NCBI RefSeq assembly: GCF_900184815.1
Contig: NZ_FXXQ01000005.1
Span: 62,001-126,000, forward strand
From: Boseongicola aestuarii
GTDB taxonomy: Bacteria; Pseudomonadota; Alphaproteobacteria; Rhodobacterales; Rhodobacteraceae
Length of the DNA stretch: 64,000 nucleotides
Reading direction: 5' to 3'
Below, piece after piece: positions 16,411 through 24,722 of the stretch. Within the stretch, counting starts at the first letter, position 1, and each line of letters opens with the position of its first letter. The notes below the pieces were generated by a model. It searched no databases. It was not told the origin of the DNA and saw only the letters and a program-made list of their open reading frames with translations. Both the position numbers and the translations under genes were made by a program.

Positions 16411-17810
16411 AGCCGATAGGCTTTCTTGGCGAGCAGGTAAGACAAATCCTGCGCTAACTCATAGGCGTCTGCCTCGTTCAGCCTGCCCGCACGCACCAGC
16501 TTCGCCAGATAGGCGCAGTCGACACGGCGCGCCATGTCGTGACGCGCCGGGATGGAGCAAAACGCGCGCGTGTCGTCGTTGAAGCCGACGGTGTTGTAAA
16601 AACCCGCAGTTTCCGTGGTCAGCTCGCGGTATCGCATCATGCCGTCGGGGCTGTCAAAAAACCACCAAGGCGGGCCAAGTTTCAGGGCCGGATAAACGCC
16701 CGCCAACGGTGCCAGTTCCCGCGAAAGAGTGGTTTCGTCCAAGGTGAAAACGATCACGCTTAGACGTGGATCCGTCCCGAAGGCTTCCAGCATTGGCCGC
16801 AAGGCCCGCGCGAAATCAGTGCGCGTCGGAATATCGAACCCCTTGTCACGACCAAACTGCGCCATGATCGGCTGCGAATGATTGCGAAAAGAGCCCGGAT
16901 GGATCTGCATCACCAGACCGTCATCGATGCTCATCCGCGCCATTTCCGTCAGCATTTGGCCCCGGAACGCTTCGGCCTCCCCGGTTGAGCAGTTCCCGGC
17001 AAGCGCCTTTGCGAACAGCGCCACCGCCTCAGACTGAGACAGGTTCTCTGTGTGCGCACTTGGATGGCCATGATCCGAAGACGTCGCGCCATGCGCCTTG
17101 AAGAAAGCCCGCCGATTACGATGCGCTTCCAGATAGCCGGGCCACGAGGTCGTATCCTCGCCCGTCATTTCGCCCAACGTGGCGATGTTTTGCGCGAAGC
17201 CATCATACTCGGGGTCCACGACGCTGTCGGGGCGATAGGCCGTGATGACCCTGCCAGTCCAGTCCGAGGTCTGGATGGCCTTGTGCCAGACCAGCGGATC
17301 AATCGCGCTTTCAGTGGTGCTCAGAGCCTCGATCCCGAAGCGGTCGAACAATTGACGGGGGCGAAAGTCATCCCGCCCAAGACACTCGGAAATACGATCG
17401 TAAAAGGCATCCGCCGTTGCCGGCGCAAACGCGCGATCCAACCCGAATACGTGCTGGAAACTGTGGTCGATCCACATTTTCGACGGCGTCGCGCGAAAGA
17501 GGTGATAGTTCTCCGCGAACAGCCGCCAGATCTTGCGTCCGTCGGTCTCGGTCAGACCACCATCCACACGCGGCACACCCAGACTTTCAAGCGGGATGCC
17601 TTGCGAGAACAACATCCGAAATACGTAATGATCGGGTGTAACGAAAAGTTGCGCCGGATCAGAAAACCGTTCGTTTTCGGCAAACCAGCGCGGGTCCGTG
17701 TGTCCATGAGGGCTGATGATCGGCAAACCGGCCACGGTTGCAAAAAGCTCTCGCGCAAGCTGTCTTGCGTTGGCTTCAAGAGGGAAAAACCGATCGGGAT
17801 CAAGTATCAT
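16407..17810 (-). CDS. uxaC: Uronate isomerase
   Basis: 467 aa amidohydrolase-superfamily enzyme interconverting D-glucuronate and D-fructuronate (or galacturonate and tagaturonate). Signature 'LPIISPHGHTDPRWFAEN' near residue 30 carries the HxH metal site; 'TPDHYVFRMLFSQGIPLESL' follows; 'GLVMQIHPGSFRNHS' near 295 and the C-terminal 'RHDMARRVDCAYLAKLV' also fit. Length matches the family. It is first of a two-gene operon with the fructuronate reductase. Upstream lie a decayed oxidoreductase and the LacI regulator, so the nearby ABC importer might bring in a uronate or uronide. Confidence 0.93.
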   Translation of the reverse strand: MILDPDRFFPLEANARQLARELFATVAGLPIISPHGHTDPRWFAENERFSDPAQLFVTPDHYVFRMLFSQGIPLESLGVPRVDGGLTETDGRKIWRLFAENYHLFRATPSKMWIDHSFQHVFGLDRAFAPATADAFYDRISECLGRDDFRPRQLFDRFGIEALSTTESAIDPLVWHKAIQTSDWTGRVITAYRPDSVVDPEYDGFAQNIATLGEMTGEDTTSWPGYLEAHRNRRAFFKAHGATSSDHGHPSAHTENLSQSEAVALFAKALAGNCSTGEAEAFRGQMLTEMARMSIDDGLVMQIHPGSFRNHSQPIMAQFGRDKGFDIPTRTDFARALRPMLEAFGTDPRLSVIVFTLDETTLSRELAPLAGVYPALKLGPPWWFFDSPDGMMRYRELTTETAGFYNTVGFNDDTRAFCSIPARHDMARRVDCAYLAKLVRAGRLNEADAYELAQDLSYLLAKKAYRL

Positions 17811-17898
17811 GGCGTACCTTCAGACGTGCTCCACACAAGCGACAGGATCACCGCGTTACGCACTGACTGCAACGAAGAAACCCTTCGCGCAAGCCCGG

Positions 17899-18357
17899 TC
17901 AGCCCACCGGACGCCGTGGCACCCATGACGTATCATTCGCGGCGCTCGTCTGGCAGTCCGCGATGAACCGCATTCCGTCCCGTATCGCATCGATGCCGGG
18001 CTAAAGATCGCCGTTGCTTGTTCTGGGAATAAAGTCAGCGGCGTCGCTTTAGATTTTGTCGAAGCCTTCCAGGGCCACCTCCGGGTAACCTTTTGGAATG
18101 CGGGTTCAGCGACCACTGCCCGGTCCAATTCCGGACCCAATTCCAGCCCGTTCTCGCGTCCGGCGGCAACCTGACTGGCCCTAAGCAATCCCCGTGCCTC
18201 GCCGGAAAAACGCAACAGAACATGGGCGTTGTCATTGACCTAGCGACCATCCACAAAACTGAGCGGATCTGCCAAGAACGCCAATACTTTCTTTGCCGTC
18301 AGAGCCTTGTCACGGTTGACAGAAATCCCGGCCTCCAGCTCGGTCGCTTGGTTCGAT
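17899..18357 (-). pseudogene. Decayed Gfo/Idh/MocA oxidoreductase (stops, frameshift and deletions)
   Basis: Reading the minus strand shows pieces of a Gfo/Idh/MocA protein in order. First 'LEAGISVNRDKALTAKK' (the usual catalytic-Lys region, with the internal core missing), then a stop at 'FVDGR*VNDNAHVLLRF', then 'RGLLRASQVAAGRENGLEL'. After a frame change come 'GYPEVALEGFDKI*SDAA', another stop, and 'GIDAIRDGMRFIADCQTSAA', a typical family C-terminus. Stops, a frameshift and missing internal parts show it is not functional. The rest of the gap holds no gene I can support: 17811-17898 is featureless, and 18358-18480 has an open frame continuing after the LacI stop ('INQDRIDACHVNDAEIE') that may be another scrap. 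Confidence 0.75.
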
Positions 18358-18480
18358 TTCAGCATCATTGACGTGACAGGCATCGATCCGGTCTTGGTTG
18401 ATCACCACCCGCGAATTGAGCCAAAAAAGCCCAGCTTCTTTGATCTGTGTTGCCACGTCTTTCTTCACGCCTTTTGGCAG

Positions 18481-19539
18481 TCAGGATGCCTGGTCGTTTG
18501 GAACGAACAGATATTGCATCAGTTTCTGTTCGGGGTGTTTAAGCTGCCGGGTCACAGCTTTGGCCAGGAACCGCCCCGCCTCGCCGACATCTTCAATCTC
18601 GACAATGATGTTTTCGCGAAACGTTTTCAGGATCGGTGCGGCTTCCTTGGTGTAGACATCGATGTCGCTCCCCAGAACACGCCCCTTTTCTTCGGCGGCG
18701 ACAACTGCGGCGATCGCGCCCTTTGAGGACGAACAGATAATGGCGTCTATCTCGGGCGACTGTTCCAGACGGCGCGTGACCCAATGGCGAATATCTTCGG
18801 CTGTCCGGTCGCTGTCGACGTTCTGAGCGATGCGATAGCGGATATTGAGGCGCTCGGAATTCCGCTCTAGTCCCCTCACCATATCCTGCGCATAAAACTG
18901 CTTCAGGTTGGGAAGAATGGCGAGCACATTCGAGCGCCCACGTTCTGTCAGTCGCTTCAGGGCGCCACTGATGAAGGAGGTGTTGTCATAATCGTAATAG
19001 GCGTGCTGGTCGCACCAGTTCGTCCTTCCGTGTGTGGCAAAAGGAAACTTGTGCTCCATCAGATAGGCGACACGCCTGTCTTCTGGCTCGGTCATGTTAA
19101 AAATGACCGCGTCGGCGGACCGCGTTTCCACGATATATTTTATCGGCTTCAGCGGATCCTCATCTGGGAACCACGGCAAGATATTGAGGTGGAACTGGGT
19201 GCCGCGCAATTCGCCGGCAATGGAACTGGTCAGCCTCGCCGCATTGGTCATCACATCGGCTTCGGCCGGGATGACCAGCGTGATGACATTCGTGCGCCCG
19301 GTGCGCAGACGCACTCCGGCGCGGTTCGGGACATAGCCAATCGTATTGGCAATCCGATGCACGAGGTCCTTGGTGTCGCTGCCGATGTCGGGCGCATCGC
19401 TGAGGGCGCGCGAAACCGTCGCCACGGCCATACCGCTGATTCGGGAAATGGTCTTCAGCGTCGGTCTTTCACCGGCCTTCACCTGGCTACGAATCTCTTC
19501 GTCGCTCGTTTTTGCCACTTCGGACGCAATGCGTTTCAT
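18481..19539 (-). CDS. LacI-family transcriptional regulator
   Basis: 352 aa. After a 25-residue leader comes the HTH 'TLKTISRISGMAVATVSRAL' with the hinge 'NTIGYVPNRAGVRLRTGR', both textbook LacI features. The effector domain follows ('VITLVIPAEADVMTN', 'PFATHGRT', 'IDAIICSSSKGAIAAV') in the periplasmic-binding-protein fold. It is divergent from the sugar ABC operon with 181 bp between the starts, in which a 28-bp palindrome covers the -10 box of the transporter promoter. It likely represses that operon until a sugar derivative binds. Confidence 0.93.
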   Translation of the reverse strand: MKRIASEVAKTSDEEIRSQVKAGERPTLKTISRISGMAVATVSRALSDAPDIGSDTKDLVHRIANTIGYVPNRAGVRLRTGRTNVITLVIPAEADVMTNAARLTSSIAGELRGTQFHLNILPWFPDEDPLKPIKYIVETRSADAVIFNMTEPEDRRVAYLMEHKFPFATHGRTNWCDQHAYYDYDNTSFISGALKRLTERGRSNVLAILPNLKQFYAQDMVRGLERNSERLNIRYRIAQNVDSDRTAEDIRHWVTRRLEQSPEIDAIICSSSKGAIAAVVAAEEKGRVLGSDIDVYTKEAAPILKTFRENIIVEIEDVGEAGRFLAKAVTRQLKHPEQKLMQYLFVPNDQAS

Positions 19540-19655
19540 CCGACCACTCCCTGCGTCCGCACAGTAATAGCGTGAGGACGCTCCTGATTGCTAGCGCTCC
19601 GCTGATCAAGGATACAGCTCGGCCATCTGATAGTTTAGGCGCTAACAAAAAACTC

Positions 19656-19683
19656 TTGCAAGCATAAACTAAATCGTTATAGA
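19656..19683 (+). promoter_or_regulatory. Predicted sigma-70 promoter of the sugar ABC operon
   Basis: TTGCAA at 19656-19661 and TATAGA at 19678-19683 are separated by 16 bp, 38 bp ahead of the binding-protein start. The -10 box lies inside the palindrome at 19672-19699, a repressor-over-promoter layout. Confidence 0.5.
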
Positions 19684-19699
19684 AATTTCTAAAACGATT
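19672..19699. promoter_or_regulatory. LacI-type operator (28-bp palindrome)
   Basis: Arms AATCGTTATAGAAA and TTTCTAAAACGATT pair at 13 of 14 positions with no spacer. The site overlaps the predicted -10 of the ABC operon and lies between it and the LacI gene. A second, shorter near-palindrome of the common LacI type (TTAGGCGCTAA) lies at 19635-19645. Binding by the adjacent regulator is inferred. Confidence 0.65.
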
Positions 19700-19720
19700 C
19701 AGCTATAGGGAGGAACCAAA

Positions 19721-20947
19721 ATGAATCGATCTACCCAATTACTTGCAGCGACAGCCATTGTGGCTGCGTCCAGCGCATCCGCAACAGAGCTGGAAGTCAT
19801 GCACTGGTGGACTTCAGGTGGCGAGGCTGCTGCCGTTCAGGAATTCGCCGCCGCGTTCAACGCCACAGGGAACACTTGGGTCGATGCTGCGATCGCTGGT
19901 GGTGAATCTGCACGCGCAGTCATGGTCAGCCGCCTGACAGGCGGTGATCCGATGGGCGCCTTCCAGTTCAACCACGGCCGTCAGGCGGAAGAACTCATCG
20001 AAGCCGGCCTTCTGCGCGACATCACCGATATTGCCGAAGCCGAAGGCTGGAAAGATATCGTGAACCCCTCGACGCTTCTTGATGCCTGCACTGTCGATGG
20101 CCGCATCTATTGCGCCCCGGTGAACATCCACTCATGGCAGTGGCTTTGGGTCTCGCACAAGGCATTTGAGGACGTCGGCCTCAGCGTTCCAACCAACTGG
20201 AACGAATTCGTCGGCGCGTCGCAAGCCTTGGCCGATGCGGGCAAGACGCCCTTGGCGATGGGTCAGCAGGGTTGGCAGCAGTCGGGCGCGTTCAACGTCA
20301 TGTTCGCAGCCCTCGTGCCAAGCGAGATCTATCTGGCAGTCTATGGCGACAAGAACGCCGAAGTCGCGGCCGGACCAGAAGTCGCCCGCGTCTTTGCAGC
20401 CGCTGCTGATGCGCGCGACATGGCGGCGACTTCGACAGTTCAGAATTGGAACGATGCGACAAACCTCGTCATCACGGGTCAGGCCGGCGGCCAGATCATG
20501 GGCGACTGGGCACAAGGTGAATTCGCCGTGGCAGAACAAGTTGCAGGACAGGACTATAGCTGCCTTCCGGGTCTCGGCGTGACCGAGCTTCTGGGCACAG
20601 GCGGCGACGCGTTCTACTTCCCCGTCCTGTCAGACGACGCACAAATCGCGGCACAATCTGAACTCGCAGCTCTGATGTTGAAGCCCGAAACGCAAGTGGC
20701 CTTCAACCTTAAGAAGGGGTCTTTGCCTGTACGTGGTGACATCGATCTATCGTCGGCAAATGACTGCATGCAAAAGGGTCTGGCCCTTCTGGCTGACGGC
20801 GCGCTTCTGCCTGACACCAACATGCTGTTGACGTCTGACACGACGAACCAGATCAACACGCTCTTCACAGAGTTCTTCGCGGACGCCTCGATCAGCGCCG
20901 CGGACGCACAGGCGGACTTCGTGAAGATCATCTCACGCGCCGAATAA
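19721..20947 (+). CDS. Extracellular sugar-binding protein of ABC transporter
   Basis: 408 aa periplasmic protein. A Sec signal (MNRSTQLLAATAIVAAS, cleavage near SASA) precedes 'LEVMHWWTSGGEAAAVQEF', the standard start of family-1 glucose/mannose-type binding proteins. Further marks are 'PMGAFQFNHGRQAEELIEAG', 'YCAPVNIHSWQWLWV' and 'QIMGDWAQGEFAVAEQ'. The start follows GGGAGGA. It heads a six-gene operon (binding protein, two permeases, ATPase, isomerase, oxidoreductase). It resembles binding proteins for monosaccharides such as glucose or mannose; the ligand here is not determined. Confidence 0.92.
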   Translation: MNRSTQLLAATAIVAASSASATELEVMHWWTSGGEAAAVQEFAAAFNATGNTWVDAAIAGGESARAVMVSRLTGGDPMGAFQFNHGRQAEELIEAGLLRDITDIAEAEGWKDIVNPSTLLDACTVDGRIYCAPVNIHSWQWLWVSHKAFEDVGLSVPTNWNEFVGASQALADAGKTPLAMGQQGWQQSGAFNVMFAALVPSEIYLAVYGDKNAEVAAGPEVARVFAAAADARDMAATSTVQNWNDATNLVITGQAGGQIMGDWAQGEFAVAEQVAGQDYSCLPGLGVTELLGTGGDAFYFPVLSDDAQIAAQSELAALMLKPETQVAFNLKKGSLPVRGDIDLSSANDCMQKGLALLADGALLPDTNMLLTSDTTNQINTLFTEFFADASISAADAQADFVKIISRAE

Positions 20948-20957
20948 GCGAACCAAT

Positions 20958-20994
20958 GGGCGTCGACCTGCTCGAAGATGGCGGGCCGACACCC
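20958..20994 (+). other. Imperfect stem-loop after the sugar-binding protein gene
   Basis: Arms GGGCGTCGACCTGC and GCGGGCCGACACCC can pair with two mismatches and one G-U, leaving a 9-nt loop, 11 bp after the binding-protein stop. There is no T-run, so full termination is unlikely; it may slow 3' decay and raise binding-protein mRNA over permease mRNA. Confidence 0.45.
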
Positions 20995-21027
20995 ACGAGT
21001 TTCTGATTGTCAAAAGGGGGGGAGCAG

Positions 21028-21921
21028 ATGGCTTCTACACGCCCAAATCAGTTATTCCGCAACAAATCCGCAAAGATCGCAGCGATCCCGATGATCGTGA
21101 CGGCTCTCTTTGTGTTTGTCGGCGGAACGGCTTGGACCATTGTTTACAGCTTTACTAGCTCCGGCCTGTTGCCGCGCCTGAAGTGGGTCGGACTCGACCA
21201 ATACGAGCGCCTCTGGGACACCCGAAAATGGCTGGTTTCGATTGAGAATCTCGCCATCTATGGCCTGTCGATGCTGGTGCTGGTCTTCGTCATCGGCTTC
21301 ATTCTAGCGGCCCTTCTCGATCAGAAAATCCGCTTCGAAAATACAATTCGCACTGTCATTCTCTATCCCTACGCCCTGAGCTTCGTCGTTACCGGGCTGG
21401 TCTGGCAATGGATCCTGAACCCGGAATTCGGTGTTCAGAACATCGTCCGAGGCTGGGGATGGGAGACGTTCACCTTCGATCCCCTCTACAACGCCGAGAT
21501 CGCGATTTTCGGCATTCTGATTGCCGGTCTCTGGCAAGGCAGCGGTCTTGTCATGGTACTGATGCTGGCGGGCCTGCGTGGCATTGATCAGGACGTCTGG
21601 AAGGCGGCGCGGGTCGACGGCATTCCGGCATGGAAAACCTACCTCTTCATCGTCATCCCGATGATGCGGCCCGTCTTCATCACGACGCTGGTACTGGTAG
21701 TTACGGGTATCGTGAAAATTTACGATCTGATCGTTGCACAAACCGGGGGAGGACCCGGCATCGCGACCGAGGTTCCGGCAAAATACGTCTACGACATGAT
21801 GTTTCAGGCCAACAATCTCGGGCAGGGCTTTGCGGCCTCGACCATGATGCTGGTGACTGTCGCGCTGGTCGTGATCCCTTGGGCATTTCTCGAATTCGGA
21901 GGCTCGAAGAACCGTGGTTGA
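21028..21921 (+). CDS. Sugar ABC transporter permease (MalF type)
   Basis: 297 aa from ATG at 21028, preceded by a strong AAAGGGGGGGAG; a TTG seven codons upstream is less likely. Six hydrophobic spans are seen, starting 'IPMIVTALFVFVGGTAWTI'. The EAA coupling loop is 'VWKAARVDGIPAWKTYLFIV', followed by 'IPMMRPVF', near residues 190-215. It overlaps the next permease by 8 bp. It forms the inner-membrane channel with that permease. Confidence 0.92.
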   Translation: MASTRPNQLFRNKSAKIAAIPMIVTALFVFVGGTAWTIVYSFTSSGLLPRLKWVGLDQYERLWDTRKWLVSIENLAIYGLSMLVLVFVIGFILAALLDQKIRFENTIRTVILYPYALSFVVTGLVWQWILNPEFGVQNIVRGWGWETFTFDPLYNAEIAIFGILIAGLWQGSGLVMVLMLAGLRGIDQDVWKAARVDGIPAWKTYLFIVIPMMRPVFITTLVLVVTGIVKIYDLIVAQTGGGPGIATEVPAKYVYDMMFQANNLGQGFAASTMMLVTVALVVIPWAFLEFGGSKNRG

Positions 21922-22819
21922 GACAACATCGCACAGCTTCACCGGCCCGCACGGGCCAAAACCCAAAAAGGCCTTATCGCGCCGCAATATCTTCCTTTAC
22001 GGAACCCTGTTCGTGGTCACGCTTTACTATGCCCTGCCCCTTTATATCATGATCGTGACGTCGCTTAAGGGAATGCCAGAAATCCGCCTCGGCAACATTT
22101 TCGCCCCCCCTCTCGAAGTCACCTTTGAGCCTTGGGTCAAAGCCTGGTCACAGGCTTGCACGGGCCTCACATGCGACGGCCTCAGCACGGGCTTCTGGAA
22201 CTCGGTCCGCATCACCATTCCGTCCGTGATCCTGTCGATCATTATCGCATCTGTGAACGGCTACGCGCTGGCAAACTGGAAATTCAAAGGCGCCAACGTC
22301 TTCTTCACCATCCTGATCTTCGGCGCCTTCATTCCCTATCAGGTGATGCTCTATCCCATCGTGATCATGCTGCGCGAGATCGGGCTTTATGGATCTCTGA
22401 CGGGATTGGTCATTGTCCACACGGTCTTTGGAATGCCGATCCTGACGCTGTTGTTCAGGAACTATTTCTCATCCCTTCCCGAGGAATTGTTCAAGGCCGC
22501 ACGCGTTGATGGCGCTGGGTTCTGGGGCATCTATTTCCGCATCATGGTGCCAATGTCCCTTCCGATATTCACAGTCGCGGTGATCCTGCAAGTCACTGGT
22601 ATCTGGAACGATTTCCTTTTCGGCGTCGTCTATACCGGCCCCGACAGCTATCCGATGACAGTGTCCCTCAACAACATCGTAAACTCGACGCAGGGCGTAA
22701 AGGAATACAACGTCAACATGGCCGCCACGATCATCACAGGTCTGGTGCCCCTGACCATCTATTTCGTCTCTGGAAAACTCTTCGTACGCGGCATCGCAGC
22801 CGGCGCAGTCAAAGGCTGA
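21914..22819 (+). CDS. Sugar ABC transporter permease (MalG type)
   Basis: 301 aa with a GTG start at 21914 that overlaps the previous stop by 8 bp. After a basic N-terminus (KPKKALSRRN) the first span is 'IFLYGTLFVVTLYYALPLYI', followed by 'MIVTSLKGMPEIR', the MalG hallmark. The EAA loop 'LPEELFKAARVDGAGFWGIY' and 'FRIMVPMSLPIF' lies near 190. The protein ends 'FVRGIAAGAVKG', the usual MalG C-terminus that contacts the ATPase. Confidence 0.92.
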   Translation: MVETTSHSFTGPHGPKPKKALSRRNIFLYGTLFVVTLYYALPLYIMIVTSLKGMPEIRLGNIFAPPLEVTFEPWVKAWSQACTGLTCDGLSTGFWNSVRITIPSVILSIIIASVNGYALANWKFKGANVFFTILIFGAFIPYQVMLYPIVIMLREIGLYGSLTGLVIVHTVFGMPILTLLFRNYFSSLPEELFKAARVDGAGFWGIYFRIMVPMSLPIFTVAVILQVTGIWNDFLFGVVYTGPDSYPMTVSLNNIVNSTQGVKEYNVNMAATIITGLVPLTIYFVSGKLFVRGIAAGAVKG

Positions 22820-22823
22820 TCTC

Positions 22824-23903
22824 ATGACAAACTCAGTTGAAATAAAAAAACTCGACCTTCACTTTGGCGCCGTCAAAGTCCTGCAAGACCTCAATCTGGA
22901 CATCGGCAAGGGCGAATTCCTCGTGCTGCTCGGCTCGTCTGGTTGCGGCAAGTCGACCCTGCTGAACTGCATCGCGGGACTTCTGGACGTCAGCGGCGGG
23001 CAAATCCATATCAACGGAACAAACGTCACATGGGCCGAACCGTCTGAGCGCGGGATCGGTATGGTGTTCCAGTCCTATGCGCTCTATCCGCAGATGACGG
23101 TTGAAGGAAACCTCTCGTTTGGTTTGAAAAACGCCAAACTGCCAAAGGCCGAGATCGAAAGCCGCGTGAAACGTGCCTCGGAAATTCTTCAGATCGAACC
23201 GCTTCTGAAACGCAAACCAGCCGCTTTGTCCGGTGGTCAGCGACAGCGTGTGGCGATTGGGCGAGCTTTGGTGCGCGATGTGGATGTCTTCCTCTTTGAT
23301 GAGCCACTTTCAAACCTCGACGCCAAGCTGCGCGCCGATCTTCGTGTGGAGATCAAGAGACTGCATCACAGCCTTCAGAACACGATGATTTATGTGACGC
23401 ACGACCAGATCGAAGCCATGACGCTTGCCGACCGTATCGCCATCATGCGCGGCGGCCAGATCATGCAACTTGGCTCGCCGGATGAGATTTACGGCCGCCC
23501 TGTAAACAAGTATGTCGCTGATTTCATTGGTTCTCCTTCGATGAATTTCCTTGACGGGAGAATCCAGGGCGGCGCGTTCCATGTCGGCGATTTGTCGATT
23601 CCTCTCGATGGCTACGACTTTGCTGGCGGAAGCCCTGTAGACGCGGACGCCACAATCGGCATTCGTCCCGAGCATGTCGTTACAGGTGAACTTGTCGGCA
23701 ATGCTGCCTTCCAGGTCGACGTCGAAGTCAGCCTGATCGAGCCAACGGGTTCGGATACGCTGATCGACTGCACTGTTGCCGGAAACCACTTCCGGGTTCG
23801 CATGGACGGACAGTCGCGCGTCTCGTTGGGCGAAAAGTTACGGATCGGTATCAACCCGTCAATGGCGTCTCTTTTTGACGCAAAATCCGAACTCCGGCTC
23901 TGA
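22824..23903 (+). CDS. Sugar ABC transporter ATP-binding protein (MalK/UgpC type)
   Basis: 359 aa cytoplasmic ATPase. Walker A 'GSSGCGKSTLLN' near 39, Q-loop 'GMVFQSYALYPQMTV', signature 'LSGGQRQRVAIGRALVRD' near 135, Walker B 'VFLFDEPLSNLDAKL' and H-loop 'YVTHDQIEAMTLADR' are all intact. The C-terminal third (from ~240) is the TOBE/OB regulatory domain of the MalK class ('IGIRPEHV'). It follows the permease by 4 bp. It powers the importer encoded at 19721-22819. Confidence 0.95.
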   Translation: MTNSVEIKKLDLHFGAVKVLQDLNLDIGKGEFLVLLGSSGCGKSTLLNCIAGLLDVSGGQIHINGTNVTWAEPSERGIGMVFQSYALYPQMTVEGNLSFGLKNAKLPKAEIESRVKRASEILQIEPLLKRKPAALSGGQRQRVAIGRALVRDVDVFLFDEPLSNLDAKLRADLRVEIKRLHHSLQNTMIYVTHDQIEAMTLADRIAIMRGGQIMQLGSPDEIYGRPVNKYVADFIGSPSMNFLDGRIQGGAFHVGDLSIPLDGYDFAGGSPVDADATIGIRPEHVVTGELVGNAAFQVDVEVSLIEPTGSDTLIDCTVAGNHFRVRMDGQSRVSLGEKLRIGINPSMASLFDAKSELRL

Positions 23904-23971
23904 TATCTGATCTGCGACGTCGCCACCGGGCGGCGCGCCCTTCAGCAAACATCTTCGCACAAGGAAAGACC

Positions 23972-24712
23972 ATGCCGACCATCTCCTATCAGCTCTACTC
24001 GTCCCGCAACTGGGACATCGAAGAAACCTTCGCGATGCTGGCCGCGGCTGGCTTCAAGGAAGTCGAAGGCGTTGGCCCGCAATACGAAGATCTGCCCCGC
24101 ACGAAGGCCTTGCTTCAGTCACATGGCATGACCATGCCAACCGGACACTTCGCCCCGGACCTGATCGAAAGCGATCCTGAAAAGGTGATCTCGATTGCCC
24201 GCGCACTTGGTATCGGCACGGTCATTGCGCCATACATTGCCCCTGAAGTCCGCCCAACGAACCTTGCCGGATGGAAGACGTTCGCCGACCGCCTTGCCGA
24301 AATGAGCAAGCCGATTGTTGCGGCAGGTCTGGAATTCGCTTGGCACAATCACGACTTCGAACTCGTGCCGGTCGAGGGTCAGATGCCGCTGGATGTGATC
24401 GCCGCGGCGTCCAAGAACATCATGCTCGAACTTGATCTCGCTTGGGTGCATGTCGCCGGACAGGACCCAGTCGCATGGTTGCACAAATACGCTGATCGCA
24501 TTTCAAACGTCCACGTCAAGGACGTCGCACCCGAAGGCGAAAACGCTGATGAAAGCGGTTGGGCCGACGTTGGTTACGGCACAATGAACTGGCCCGCCAT
24601 CAAACCGGCGATGGATGCGGCGGGCGTGACCCGCTACGTTATCGAACACGACAACCCAAATGATCACAAACGCATGGCTACCCGGTCACTTGCGACAGTT
24701 CAGGCGTTTTGA
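23972..24712 (+). CDS. Sugar phosphate isomerase/epimerase (xylose-isomerase-like TIM barrel)
   Basis: 246 aa AP-endonuclease-2/xylose-isomerase-like protein. Metal-site motifs: 'EFAWHNHDFELVPVEG' near 120, 'IMLELDLAWVHVAG' near 152, 'ISNVHVKDVAPEGE' near 180 and 'RYVIEHDNPNDH' near 230. No signal peptide. Such proteins isomerise or epimerise sugars, keto-inositols or 3-keto-sugars. The adjacent Gfo/Idh/MocA dehydrogenase (10 bp downstream) suggests a pairing in which the sugar is oxidised to a keto form and then rearranged or cleaved. Exact chemistry is unknown. Confidence 0.88.
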   Translation: MPTISYQLYSSRNWDIEETFAMLAAAGFKEVEGVGPQYEDLPRTKALLQSHGMTMPTGHFAPDLIESDPEKVISIARALGIGTVIAPYIAPEVRPTNLAGWKTFADRLAEMSKPIVAAGLEFAWHNHDFELVPVEGQMPLDVIAAASKNIMLELDLAWVHVAGQDPVAWLHKYADRISNVHVKDVAPEGENADESGWADVGYGTMNWPAIKPAMDAAGVTRYVIEHDNPNDHKRMATRSLATVQAF

Positions 24713-24722
24713 GGAATAGACA

